NCBI GenBank assembly: GCA_017615325.1
Contig: JAGAAI010000006.1
Span: 85,270-149,269, forward strand
Length of the DNA stretch: 64,000 nt
Reading direction: 5' to 3'
From: Clostridiales bacterium
Lineage (GTDB): Bacteria > Bacillota > Clostridia > Saccharofermentanales > Saccharofermentanaceae
Shown here: positions 7,571 to 16,493 of the stretch, in pieces
Layout: the number at the start of each line of letters is the position of its first letter
Position numbering within the stretch: position 1 is the stretch's first letter
Program-made: the position numbers and the translations under genes
Notes under the pieces: model-generated
What the model saw: only the letters and a program-made list of their open reading frames with translations
The model's database searches: none
What the model was told of the DNA's origin: nothing

Positions 7571-10054
7571 TTATTTAAACAGCTTCTCATATTCAGAAGG
7601 ATCGCAGTCTTTAAAGAAACAGATCTCAATGATGCTCATCAGCTTATCATCTATTTTTCTTGCGTAGAAACATACTGTCTGATGAGGGCCGCCTTCCTGG
7701 GACAGTATCAGATACTGTCTCGTATATTCGTTATCGGCAAGTTTGACCTTAGTCCTGCCTTTGTTTTCAATATTTATGTTGTACTTATTTAAGTTTGTCT
7801 CCAGGCACTTGATGTCAAAATCCAAATAATCATCCTCATTGAAGTCAGGATCATCAGGAGCAGCCAGTTCCAGATTTATAAAATCAAAGGCCATACTGTT
7901 TCCGCTGTTGTCAAAACAGGCATCCCAGACTTTGGCCGATTCGATCTGCAACTCCTTCTCGTCGGTGATCTCAGCTAAATTCTCTTTTCTGCCAGCGTTC
8001 AGTTCTTCATCACTGACCTGGAGCTCATCGGCCGGGATGGAAACACGGATGTTTGCATAATCATTAACATAATCTCCGTCTTTGAAGAGACCCTTGGTGT
8101 AATTCGTTCCTGCCATGATATCTTCTTCCGGCTTTTCTTCAGAAGGTTTATCATCTGTCGCATCGGGTTCGGTCCTGGCATTAAACCCATCCCCATAGTT
8201 TAGACCGTATCCCTTTTCAAGGAAGCATTTATCCGTTCCGATCTCATCAACAGAACCATACCAGGGTGAAGGCAGCTTACCCGTAAAGTCGGCGCAGCCG
8301 CAGAGGACATCAGAGATACCCTTGCCTTCTGAACCGGGGAGATAACACATAACGACGCTGTCCCAGTTACCGTAATCCTTCTTGTCCAGTATGACTTGTC
8401 TTCCCGCTACGATACAGGTTACCGTGGGCTTGCCCGATCTTGCTGCATCATCTATCGCCTTCCTGTTGCCCGAAAGTCCTAACATACCGCAGAGCTCAAG
8501 ATCTTCCGTATCGCCGTTCCACTCGGCATAGGACTGTTCTCCTATACAGAGGAGCACTATGTCACAATCCTTGATATCTTTGACGATCTCAATACCATAA
8601 TCTTTGGCATATCTTTCGAAAGCTTCCGTAATCGTCGTAACACCTTCGACATCTATTGAAGGAGCATTGTTCCAACCTACGGTCCAGCCGCCGCACTGTA
8701 CCTGACCGTTATCTGCTGCAGGGCCTATGATACAGACCTTGCTGCCTTCCCTGACAGGAAGAGTCTTCTTGTCGTTCTTAAGAAGGACCAGACTCTCCTC
8801 GACGAGTTTTTCAGCAACTTTCCTGTATTCAGGAGAACCCGTCTCTGACTTCTCCGTCTTAAGGTCTTTAAGCATAGGATCATCGAAAAGTCCTACATCC
8901 TTCTTGACCTTGATTATCCTCGTTACGGCATCGTTTACACGGTCCTCACTTATATCGCCGCTTCCGACTGCTTCAACTATGATCTGCTTTGCTTCTTCGA
9001 AGCGGTCTGTCTCCATCAGCATATCGATACCGGCATTGACGCTCTTTATTACCTGTTCCTTATAGCTTGCAGCGGGGATGTTCTGTATAGAACCCCAGTC
9101 ACTTACGATAAAGCCCTTAAAACCCATCTCATCCTTGAGTTTCATGATGTACTCTTTGTTTTCGTGCATCTTGACGCCGTTAAGGGATGAGTGGCTGATC
9201 ATGATCGTCTGAACGCCTGCATCTATCTGAGCCTGATAGACCTTGAGGAGCTCGTTGATCTCCTCGTCGGAGAGCCGGGCATCGCCCCTGTCTATCAGCA
9301 TCTTGATGTCACCCTGTTCACCCGTACCGTATTTGACATTACCGTCAGCAAAGAAATGCTTCGTGCAGGCAACGATGCCGCCGTCGATCAGACCCTTGGT
9401 ATATGCAGTGGAAAGTCTTGTAATGATATCAAGATCTGATCCATAGGATTCGTATGTCCTTCCCCAGCGGGGATCTGCCGACTGGGCAACTACTGGTGAG
9501 AAGTTCCACATCATATTGCAGATCTTAGCCTCGTCAGCCGTGATAAGTCCTACCTGGTAAGCAAGTTCCTCATCGTTAGCTGCTCCCTGGCCGATGTTAT
9601 GCGGGAAATAAACTGCGTTGACGCAGTAATTAACACCATGCACGTCATCCTGCCCGTAGATAAACGGGATACCGCTTTTAGAATCGATGGCAGCCTGCTG
9701 AAAACCTGATATTATATCTCTCCACTCGGATGCCGTTGTCGGGCCTGATGTGGACAATATGCTGCCGTAGTCATGGAGCTTCATATCTTCATTGCTCGTC
9801 ATGTAGATGGCCGGCTGGACCATCTGATAAGCCTTCTGCTCCAGAGTCATCTCAGCAACGATCTCTCCGGGAGTCATCCCGGCATAACGCTGATACTTGA
9901 TCTCCTCAGGTTCAGTTGTTTCCTTGGGAGCCTCGGCCGTAGTTGTAGTTTCCGTATTTGCAGCTGTCGTCGTAGTCTCGGCAGGCTGCATTGTACATGA
10001 GCTCACCGATAACAAGACAGCTAATGACATTATCGATGCAATTGCCTTTTTCAT
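7571..10054 (-). CDS. Glycoside hydrolase family 3 lipoprotein (beta-glucosidase type)
   Basis: Predicted 827-residue lipoprotein, close paralogue of the GH3 protein at 4947-7412. Lipid-modified cysteine C20 (SVSSC) is followed by a Thr/Glu-rich spacer (about 21-52). Barrel motifs: GQDDVHGVNYC, DPRWGRTYESYG, TKHFFADG, and VSDWGS with probable nucleophile D319. The second domain carries CIGEQSYAEWNGDTEDLEL. After a Pro/Glu/Asp-rich linker (EEKPEEDIMAG), the shared C-terminal domain spans about 660-827 and ends YEKLFK, as in the neighbouring serine hydrolase. It starts 28 bases after that gene. It acts outside the membrane; exact linkage specificity cannot be told. Confidence 0.9.
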   Translation of the reverse strand: MKKAIASIMSLAVLLSVSSCTMQPAETTTTAANTETTTTAEAPKETTEPEEIKYQRYAGMTPGEIVAEMTLEQKAYQMVQPAIYMTSNEDMKLHDYGSILSTSGPTTASEWRDIISGFQQAAIDSKSGIPFIYGQDDVHGVNYCVNAVYFPHNIGQGAANDEELAYQVGLITADEAKICNMMWNFSPVVAQSADPRWGRTYESYGSDLDIITRLSTAYTKGLIDGGIVACTKHFFADGNVKYGTGEQGDIKMLIDRGDARLSDEEINELLKVYQAQIDAGVQTIMISHSSLNGVKMHENKEYIMKLKDEMGFKGFIVSDWGSIQNIPAASYKEQVIKSVNAGIDMLMETDRFEEAKQIIVEAVGSGDISEDRVNDAVTRIIKVKKDVGLFDDPMLKDLKTEKSETGSPEYRKVAEKLVEESLVLLKNDKKTLPVREGSKVCIIGPAADNGQVQCGGWTVGWNNAPSIDVEGVTTITEAFERYAKDYGIEIVKDIKDCDIVLLCIGEQSYAEWNGDTEDLELCGMLGLSGNRKAIDDAARSGKPTVTCIVAGRQVILDKKDYGNWDSVVMCYLPGSEGKGISDVLCGCADFTGKLPSPWYGSVDEIGTDKCFLEKGYGLNYGDGFNARTEPDATDDKPSEEKPEEDIMAGTNYTKGLFKDGDYVNDYANIRVSIPADELQVSDEELNAGRKENLAEITDEKELQIESAKVWDACFDNSGNSMAFDFINLELAAPDDPDFNEDDYLDFDIKCLETNLNKYNINIENKGRTKVKLADNEYTRQYLILSQEGGPHQTVCFYARKIDDKLMSIIEICFFKDCDPSEYEKLFK

Positions 10055-10082
10055 ATCAATCCCTCCGTTTCACTAAGCCTTT

Positions 10083-11822
10083 TTATTTGAACAGTTTCTC
10101 GTAATCAGCAGGAGCTGCGTCTTCGTAGAAAGCAATGATCCAGATAACGCTCATGACCTTATCGTCGACCATCCTTGCATATAAGAAAGACTTCTCAGGG
10201 AGTTCGACATAACTGTCGTAGCCCGAATATACCTGTCTTACATACTCGTTCCCTCCGAACGTAACTGTCTGTCTTCCCTCATTCTTATCCCAGCCGATCT
10301 CTTCTGTCATGTTCATAGCGCAGAAGTCATCAAGATAGTCTTCCACCGTGTAGGCCTGTCCGTCCATAGCGGCAAGTTCAACATTAACGTACTTGAAGTG
10401 AACGTTATCGTGGATATTATCGTCAATGCTGTAGAAGGAACAGTCCCATCTTGTCGCAGCCTCACGGCGCTTGTCACGTTCCTCATCGCATCCTGCTACG
10501 ATCTCGGATGTATCAGAGATCTTATCTTCAGGGATCTGCTGATATCCTTCAGGAATTTCAACCTTGATGCCGGCAAATTCATTGCTGTATACGTTGTTCT
10601 CGAAAACGCCCTTCTTAAAGTCCGTACCTTCCATGGGATCTGTCACATCTCCCTTATGGACTGAACCGGTCCTTTCAAGTCTTATCTCATAGATATGCCC
10701 GAACTCATCAGATTCGATGATCCTGTTTAAGGTCTGGCAGGTAAAAGACGATCCGTCGTGCATGTACCCTGTTTCCTTCTTCATTAAGCCACAACAGTAT
10801 CCGTTATCGTCAGTAAGAAGAGTCTTCATGGATTGCTCATTAAGGAGCTTGCCCGTGAAAAGCGCTCTATCGAACTTGATCATATCCGTAAGGCATGAAT
10901 GGATACCGCTGTCGCCCCTGTAGTTGTTGGGGCCGGCAGGATACCCGGACTTGTCGGTAAATCCGTATTGGGCAAGTTCTTCAAAATCGACAGGAACATA
11001 TGTCATGTCATCTTTAGCCATTGATGAGGTCTTCGTCATGCCGCACTTATCAAAGATCATCTCTTTAACGTAATCGCAGTATTTCATTCCTGACACCTTC
11101 TCGATAACGAAAGCAAGAATATGATAGTTGCTGTTGCTGTATTCGTATTGAGTTCCGGGCTCGAAATTAAGAGGAGCTTTATACAAAGCCTGCAGGAATT
11201 CCTCATCGCCGATCTTATCAAGAAAGATGTCGCTTAATTTCTTATTCGCTGCATCCGCGCCTGATATATTCCAGAAAGGATCAGGATCGTTGCAGTAATC
11301 AGGGATCCCCGATTTCATGTGAAGAAGATTATATATCGTTATCTTCTTCCCTGTCTCATATTCAGGGAAATACTTATCGAGAGTATCCTCCAATGTAAGC
11401 TTTCCGTCTTCAGCCAGCTTTATAACTGCGACAGCCGTAAAGGTCTTACTTACGGAAGCCATATCAAAGATAGTATCCTGCGATGTGATCGTAGTCCCGT
11501 CCTTCTCTGATGCATCTTCGCAATAAAGATATAGAACATCCTCATCTGTTGCAACCAGATACGCTCCGTTGCAGCGTTCCTTGCTGTATGACTCAACTAT
11601 ATCTGAGTATTTGGACTCAGGATTAATCCACGACCGTTCTTCCGCTGCAAGCTTTATCTTAGACAGCGAATATTCTGATTCTATTTCTGCTTCAGTCACA
11701 GTTGTCGGCTCTGCATCAGGTTCAGAAGTCTCCGATGTCGTCCCGCCTTCAGGTCTTACAGTGCACGATGCAAACGAAAGGAGCATTATCCATGCCATTA
11801 TTCCCGTAATTTGTTTTTTCAT
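10083..11822 (-). CDS. SxxK serine hydrolase lipoprotein (class C beta-lactamase/PBP-like)
   Basis: Predicted 579-residue lipoprotein of the beta-lactamase-related serine hydrolase family. Start at 11822 (binding site GGGGAGGG) gives a signal with lipid-modified cysteine C20 (SFASC); a longer frame exists upstream but lacks one. The nucleophile motif is S123-V-S-K126 and the second motif Y228-S-N230; the third motif is probably HDG near residue 365 rather than KTG. The domain ends near 400 and is followed by a C-terminal domain (about 410-579) homologous to those of the adjacent GH3 proteins, ending YEKLFK. Family members are D-amino-acid peptidases, esterases or beta-lactamases; which one applies is unknown. 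Its location behind BlaI/M56 genes makes a cell-envelope role likely. Confidence 0.87.
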   Translation of the reverse strand: MKKQITGIMAWIMLLSFASCTVRPEGGTTSETSEPDAEPTTVTEAEIESEYSLSKIKLAAEERSWINPESKYSDIVESYSKERCNGAYLVATDEDVLYLYCEDASEKDGTTITSQDTIFDMASVSKTFTAVAVIKLAEDGKLTLEDTLDKYFPEYETGKKITIYNLLHMKSGIPDYCNDPDPFWNISGADAANKKLSDIFLDKIGDEEFLQALYKAPLNFEPGTQYEYSNSNYHILAFVIEKVSGMKYCDYVKEMIFDKCGMTKTSSMAKDDMTYVPVDFEELAQYGFTDKSGYPAGPNNYRGDSGIHSCLTDMIKFDRALFTGKLLNEQSMKTLLTDDNGYCCGLMKKETGYMHDGSSFTCQTLNRIIESDEFGHIYEIRLERTGSVHKGDVTDPMEGTDFKKGVFENNVYSNEFAGIKVEIPEGYQQIPEDKISDTSEIVAGCDEERDKRREAATRWDCSFYSIDDNIHDNVHFKYVNVELAAMDGQAYTVEDYLDDFCAMNMTEEIGWDKNEGRQTVTFGGNEYVRQVYSGYDSYVELPEKSFLYARMVDDKVMSVIWIIAFYEDAAPADYEKLFK

Positions 11823-11892
11823 ATACACCCTCCCCAACATCACTGCTTGATCTTTCCGATCAGTTCCTTGAACATCTGGAACGGGCCATCCA

Positions 11893-14337
11893 TCAAGCTG
11901 CCGCCCCTGTATCAAACCAGCTCTCAAAATCCTCAGGGGCCTTTTCTCCTGTGTTGATATCGATCTGGATACAGGAGAAAACACGATCCCCGATCTTCGC
12001 CACGTAGAAGTAGACTTTACAGGTCTGTCCCTGTGCTGTTACGTTAGTCAATATCCTTGTATATTCTTTTCCGCATAAGGTAACTTTATCTGTTTGGCTA
12101 ATCTCGATCTGACCGCCAAGAAAGTCACCTACAAATTTAACGCAGCCCTCAGGGGAACTGTCAGCTACGTCACAAAGATCCAGGTCAAGAAAATAGAGCA
12201 GCATATCATCGTTGTCGCCTAGGAAGAGTTCGTCAAAATATCCTACTGAAGCAAACCTGCTTTTAAGCATGTCCCTGTTTGATGAAACACTGGTCGAATT
12301 ATCCTTTGTGTGATAGCCGTCAGGCAATATGATCTTTAATCCGCTCGTGCTGTTTGTATAAACTCCGGTTTCGATATTGCCGGGGTATTCGACCGCAGTT
12401 TTGTCCTTATCAGGATTTGTTATATCGTCGCTATATACGGCAGCAGGTTCTGTTCTCGGGACAAATTCTTCACCATATGTTAATCCGTATCCTTTTTCGA
12501 GGAAGCACCCGTCAGTTCCGATCTGGTCAACTGATCCATACCAGGGCGAAGGAAGTTTGCCCCTAAAGTCAGCGCAGCCGCAGAGGACATCAGATATACC
12601 CTTGCCTTCTGAGCCGGGCAGGTAGCACATTACGACGCTGTCCCAGTTCTTGTAATCATTCTTATCGAGGATGACCTGTCTTCCCGCCAGGATGCATGTT
12701 ACGGTAGGTTTGCCGAGTTTCTTCACTTCATCTATTGCTTCCCTGTTCTCCGGGATCCCGAGCGCTCCGCAGAGCTCAAGGTCTTCAGTATCGCCATACC
12801 ACTCTGCATAGGACTTCTCCCCCACACAGAGAAGAACCACGTCAGCCTTCTTTGCATCTGCCGGATCAGTTATCACTTCAATACCGTAGTCAGCAGAATA
12901 AGTCTCGAAAGCCTTTTGAATAGTAGTTACACCGGCGATGACTTTGGAGGGGCTCTCGACCCAGTCGATAGTCCAGCCGCCGCACTGTGACTGGGCATTA
13001 TCTGCAGCAGGGCCTGTGATATAGACCTTCGTTCCTTCCTTCAGAGGAAGTGTCTTCTTATCGTTCTTCAAAAGGACAAGGCTCTCTTCTACGAGCTTTT
13101 CTGCAACTGCCCTGTATTCAGCTGATCCTACATCAGACTGCTTTGTCTCGATATTCTCGAAGAAGGGATCGTCGAAAAGGCCTGCTTCCTTCTTAACCCT
13201 GATTATCCTTGTTACGGCATCGTTCAAACGTTCTTCCGTGATCCTTCCGTCTTTAACACCGTTGACAATGCTCTGCATGGCTTCATCGAAGCGTGTTACT
13301 TCCATGAACATATCGATCCCGGAATTAACACCCAGGATTATCTGTTCTTCGTATGTTGCGGGAGATGTCCTCTGGGATCCCTCATAGTCACTGATAATGA
13401 AACCTTCAAAACCCATCTCATTCTTGAGCTTCATTATGTATTCGCCGTACTCATGCATCTGCTTGCCGTTAAGGGCTGAGAAACTGACCATAATGGTCTG
13501 GACACCCGCATCTATCTGGGACTGATAGACCTTGAGGAGTTCATTGATCTCGTTCTCGGTAAGTTCAGAATTACCGCGATCTAAAGGAGTCTTTTCACCT
13601 GTTCCATATTCTACGTTGCCGTCACCGAAGAAGTGCTTTGCACATGCAATGACGCCACCATCGATAAGGCCCTTGGTATAGGCTGTTGAAAGTCTTGTAA
13701 TAGTATCAAGATCAGAACCATAGGATTCATATGTTCTTCCCCATCTGGGATCTTCAGACTGGGCAACGCATGGATAAAGATTCCACGCGATATGGCAGAG
13801 CTTACTTTCTTCAGCCGTTATAAGTCCCATCTGATATTCAAGTTCTTCATCGTTGGCGGCACCCTGGCCGATGTTGTGAGGGAAATAAACAGAATTAAGT
13901 GTATAACCTACTCCGTGTGCATGGTCCTGGGCTACGATAAAAGGGATCCCTGCTTCAGACTTAATGGATGCTTCCATAAAGCCGTCCAGGTATTTACGCC
14001 AATCTTTCATGGATACGGCACCGGCTTCTGCATAGAGGCTTCCGTAACAGTTGGTCTTCATGAGGATATCGCTTGGGATATTATACTTGCTGGGCTGGAC
14101 CATCTGGGCAGCCTTCTGCTCCAAGGTAAGATCTGCTACGATCTCCTCGGGAGTCATCTTGGCATAACGCATATATTTTGCCTCCGTAGATTCTGTAGCT
14201 TCAGCCGTGGTCTCCGTTGCAGAAGTTTCCGTTACGGATCCGCTGCTGTCGGAAGTCGTCTCGGCAGGTGCTGTATTACATGCCGCAGCTCCCAAAAACA
14301 GGGTGAGCGATAGAAATAGAGCAAAATACTTTTTCAT
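11893..14337 (-). CDS. Glycoside hydrolase family 3 lipoprotein (beta-glucosidase type)
   Basis: Predicted 814-residue lipoprotein, first of the four lipoprotein genes and 43 bases after the M56 protease gene. Lipid-modified cysteine C20 (LGAAAC), then a Ser/Thr/Glu spacer. Barrel motifs: AQDHAHGVGY, DPRWGRTYESYG, CAKHFFGDG, and IISDYEG with probable nucleophile D317 (the paralogues have SDWGS). The second domain includes CVGEKSYAEWYGDTEDLEL. The shared C-terminal domain (about 650-814) is the most divergent of the four but keeps VYTNxxxGLKIILPDGY, the VTLCGKEYTR core and VYFYVAKIGDRV. It ends with an extra DTGAAA tail. Differences in barrel and tail suggest another substrate than the two paralogues. 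Confidence 0.9.
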   Translation of the reverse strand: MKKYFALFLSLTLFLGAAACNTAPAETTSDSSGSVTETSATETTAEATESTEAKYMRYAKMTPEEIVADLTLEQKAAQMVQPSKYNIPSDILMKTNCYGSLYAEAGAVSMKDWRKYLDGFMEASIKSEAGIPFIVAQDHAHGVGYTLNSVYFPHNIGQGAANDEELEYQMGLITAEESKLCHIAWNLYPCVAQSEDPRWGRTYESYGSDLDTITRLSTAYTKGLIDGGVIACAKHFFGDGNVEYGTGEKTPLDRGNSELTENEINELLKVYQSQIDAGVQTIMVSFSALNGKQMHEYGEYIMKLKNEMGFEGFIISDYEGSQRTSPATYEEQIILGVNSGIDMFMEVTRFDEAMQSIVNGVKDGRITEERLNDAVTRIIRVKKEAGLFDDPFFENIETKQSDVGSAEYRAVAEKLVEESLVLLKNDKKTLPLKEGTKVYITGPAADNAQSQCGGWTIDWVESPSKVIAGVTTIQKAFETYSADYGIEVITDPADAKKADVVLLCVGEKSYAEWYGDTEDLELCGALGIPENREAIDEVKKLGKPTVTCILAGRQVILDKNDYKNWDSVVMCYLPGSEGKGISDVLCGCADFRGKLPSPWYGSVDQIGTDGCFLEKGYGLTYGEEFVPRTEPAAVYSDDITNPDKDKTAVEYPGNIETGVYTNSTSGLKIILPDGYHTKDNSTSVSSNRDMLKSRFASVGYFDELFLGDNDDMLLYFLDLDLCDVADSSPEGCVKFVGDFLGGQIEISQTDKVTLCGKEYTRILTNVTAQGQTCKVYFYVAKIGDRVFSCIQIDINTGEKAPEDFESWFDTGAAA

Positions 14338-14380
14338 GTTTTCTCCTCCAAGATTCTATATATGGAATAATTCCTGAGTA

Positions 14381-15886
14381 CTATATTGTCGGGGCGTTTT
14401 GGGACAGCTTCGACATGATATCCATAAACCTGTCACTGTCTGAATAAGACATACGCTGATATGAAGTGTTCCTCTTACTGTAATTGTCGCTTAAATAGAC
14501 AGCATGTGTCTTGGCTGAATACAAAACCCTGCAGTATCTGTCATTGCCCGGATCCTGACCGTCCTGAAGCTTTACATAGAGCGCATTGTCAGCCTCCTTG
14601 GAAACACTGTCCTCGTTGATCCTGAAAAGGCAGTTATCGGTCTTGAGTAATGAGTTAAGTTCCTGAAGCGTATCAGGATCGTTTACCGACATCTGGGTAT
14701 ATGTCGTATACTGATCGAGGTTCTCTGCCGTCAACAACGCGGAAGTAGGTATTATCTCCGGCTCTTCTACAGGAGGAGTATATTTGAATCTCTCCTGTCT
14801 AGTTAAATACGTTGATTCATAATCGAAATGCACTTTCGCTTCCTTCAGATTATTTACATATTTTTCCGGACTGGTCTTTACAGCTGATGTACCAGCCGTC
14901 AGAAGAGCCGAAGCCATGACCAGAAGAACGAGGACTGCTATGACAGAAGAATATGTTTGAGGTCTTCCGATAAGGTAAAGACGTCTGTTCATCTCCTTCT
15001 TTTTGTTGGCCATGGGAGATACGAATGAATATCTGTAACGAATGGACTGTTTTCTCAAAGCTGCGATCAGCACCATACCGTATTCTCTTTTCTCCTCAAT
15101 GCTCATGTCCCTGGTAACCTGGGCATCACATGCAAGCTCACGGTCGAAGCGGGCTGAACATCCCATAACCCATACAAGAGGATTGAACCAGTAAATGGTG
15201 CAGCAAAGGGACAGGAAGAATGCAAAGAGATTATCGTGGTGCTTGATATGTGTTAACTCATGAATGAGTATGTAGCGAAGATCTTCGGGAGTATCCATTA
15301 CCCATGTAGGAAGATAGATCGAAGGGCTTATGATGCCGACAGCACAAGGGGATGATGCATTGTCGGAAACATAGATAGCTGGCATCTGTTCAAGTTCAAG
15401 GATATCCAGGAGATCCTTATTGATCCCGCTGTCACACAAGACCTTGGAAAGCTCTGATGCGAAGAGTCTGCGGCCTTTCTTAAGTTTAAAAGTAAAACGC
15501 AGATTATTTACAAGAGTAAAGATCCCTACGACAGCAACTCCTGCTATCCATACAAGAAGAAGAACATCCGTAACAGACAAGGCTCTAACAACATGAGAAA
15601 CCTCACCTGCGTGGCTAATTGCAACTTCTTTTACAAGGGTATCATTGCTTATAACGATCTTACTGACGTCATTATCTGTTGCCGGAGCAAAGAGATTCAA
15701 CAAACTCAGTTCGCTCTCGATCGAGAAAGGAAGCAAGAGGCGCAGCGCAACAGGGATCCACAGATAGTACTGCAATCTCTTGTCGAGCTTCTTCTCCAAA
15801 AGAAGCCTGATCAGCATAACGACTGCTATAAGGATAGAAGCCTGTATGGTGATCTCGCTAATGACTGTCAGTAAGCTGCTGATCAT
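14381..15886 (-). CDS. M56 family membrane metalloprotease (BlaR1/MecR1-like)
   Basis: A 501-residue integral membrane zinc protease. N-terminal transmembrane segments (about 8-30, 39-56, 104-127) precede the protease loop with HELTH (H209, E210, H213) and the third-ligand region DRELACD (E250). A final membrane segment (about 316-336) is followed by about 165 extracytoplasmic residues. In BlaR1 that tail is a penicillin-binding sensor; here I see no SxxK serine signature, so the ligand is probably not detected by beta-lactam acylation. By analogy, activated M56 protease leads to cleavage of the BlaI-type repressor. Its ATG overlaps the blaI stop by one base (TGATG), so the two are translationally coupled. 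Confidence 0.88.
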   Translation of the reverse strand: MISSLLTVISEITIQASILIAVVMLIRLLLEKKLDKRLQYYLWIPVALRLLLPFSIESELSLLNLFAPATDNDVSKIVISNDTLVKEVAISHAGEVSHVVRALSVTDVLLLVWIAGVAVVGIFTLVNNLRFTFKLKKGRRLFASELSKVLCDSGINKDLLDILELEQMPAIYVSDNASSPCAVGIISPSIYLPTWVMDTPEDLRYILIHELTHIKHHDNLFAFFLSLCCTIYWFNPLVWVMGCSARFDRELACDAQVTRDMSIEEKREYGMVLIAALRKQSIRYRYSFVSPMANKKKEMNRRLYLIGRPQTYSSVIAVLVLLVMASALLTAGTSAVKTSPEKYVNNLKEAKVHFDYESTYLTRQERFKYTPPVEEPEIIPTSALLTAENLDQYTTYTQMSVNDPDTLQELNSLLKTDNCLFRINEDSVSKEADNALYVKLQDGQDPGNDRYCRVLYSAKTHAVYLSDNYSKRNTSYQRMSYSDSDRFMDIMSKLSQNAPTI

Positions 15887-16257
15887 CAGTCTTTTCCGCC
15901 TTTCAGAAGAGCGATCATCTGGTCGATATCTTCATCAGAAAGCTTATCTGACTTCGCAAGATAGGAAACCATCGTAAGCGGGTTATCATCGAAAACACGG
16001 GAAAGCGTGTTATCAAGCTCTTCCCTTATTACTTCGTCCTGCTTGAATGCAGCCCTGTATAACTTGGGATTAGCTTCCTCGACCTTGATGGTACCCTTGG
16101 TCTCCATCCTTTTAAGGAAGGATATAACGGCATGACGGGTCCAGGAATGCTGCTTGTTAACTTCATCACAGATCTGTCTTAATGTGCAGGGCTGCTTAGC
16201 CCATATGATCTTCATGATGTCCCATTCATTTCCTGTCAGATTTATCTCATTACTCAT
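15886..16257 (-). CDS. BlaI/MecI-family transcriptional repressor
   Basis: A 123-residue winged-helix repressor. Family features: LTGNEWDIMKIIW at the start, SWTRHAVISFLKRMETKG as recognition helix, and a C-terminal dimerisation region. BlaI proteins are released from DNA when an M56 partner triggers proteolysis. Two 16-base dyads flank its own promoter (16276-16291 and 16338-16353), so autoregulation is likely. No binding site of the same form is seen in the short gap before the first GH3 gene, so that gene is probably controlled through readthrough from this promoter. Confidence 0.9.
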   Translation of the reverse strand: MSNEINLTGNEWDIMKIIWAKQPCTLRQICDEVNKQHSWTRHAVISFLKRMETKGTIKVEEANPKLYRAAFKQDEVIREELDNTLSRVFDDNPLTMVSYLAKSDKLSDEDIDQMIALLKGGKD

Positions 16258-16275
16258 ATTAACTCCTATATTGTG

Positions 16276-16291
16276 GTAACTAATTTATTAC
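16276..16291. promoter_or_regulatory. Candidate BlaI operator, downstream dyad
   Basis: GTAACTAATTTATTAC, an imperfect dyad with GTAA/TTAC arms, lies between the -10 box and the blaI start codon. It has the same 16-base length and outer arms as the second dyad at 16338-16353. Occupancy here would block transcription or early elongation. Confidence 0.65.
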
Positions 16292-16301
16292 TTATGCCTG
16301 T

Positions 16302-16330
16302 ATAATAATCTTGAACAGTCGATATGTCAA
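16302..16330 (-). promoter_or_regulatory. Sigma-A-type promoter of blaI – M56 – lipoprotein cluster
   Basis: Minus strand TTGACA (16325-16330), 17-base spacer, TATTAT (16302-16307). A consensus -35 at ideal spacing, bracketed by the two operator-like dyads: a strong promoter under repression. Confidence 0.8.
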
Positions 16331-16337
16331 GATAGTA

Positions 16338-16353
16338 GTAACAGTTTTGTTAC
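16338..16353. promoter_or_regulatory. Candidate BlaI operator, upstream dyad
   Basis: GTAACAGTTTTGTTAC has perfect six-base arms GTAACA/TGTTAC around a four-base centre, seven bases upstream of the -35 hexamer. BlaI/MecI operators are commonly paired dyads with TAC/GTA arms, which this resembles. Confidence 0.7.
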
Positions 16354-16461
16354 CATTGTTTTATATATTTCTACCACCGGAACACCGTAAACTCATCTCA
16401 ATGACACCGTAGAGTGCGTAAATTGGCATTTAACAGTGTCAAGATCAAAAGATGATCACAA

Positions 16462-16491
16462 ATAAAAAACCGCAGGAACTGATTCCTGCGG
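16462..16491 (-). terminator. Rho-independent terminator after proline tRNAs
   Basis: Minus-strand CCGCAGGAA / UUCCUGCGG with a short loop, then UUUUUU, directly after the CCA end of the second tRNA. The 100 bases between this and the blaI operators (16361-16461) hold nothing recognisable. Confidence 0.92.
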
Positions 16492-16493
16492 TT

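Noticed and set aside
16361..16461. Direct repeat of ACACCGTA between tRNA terminator and blaI operators
   Set aside because: Only eight bases and two copies; no dyad or promoter context.
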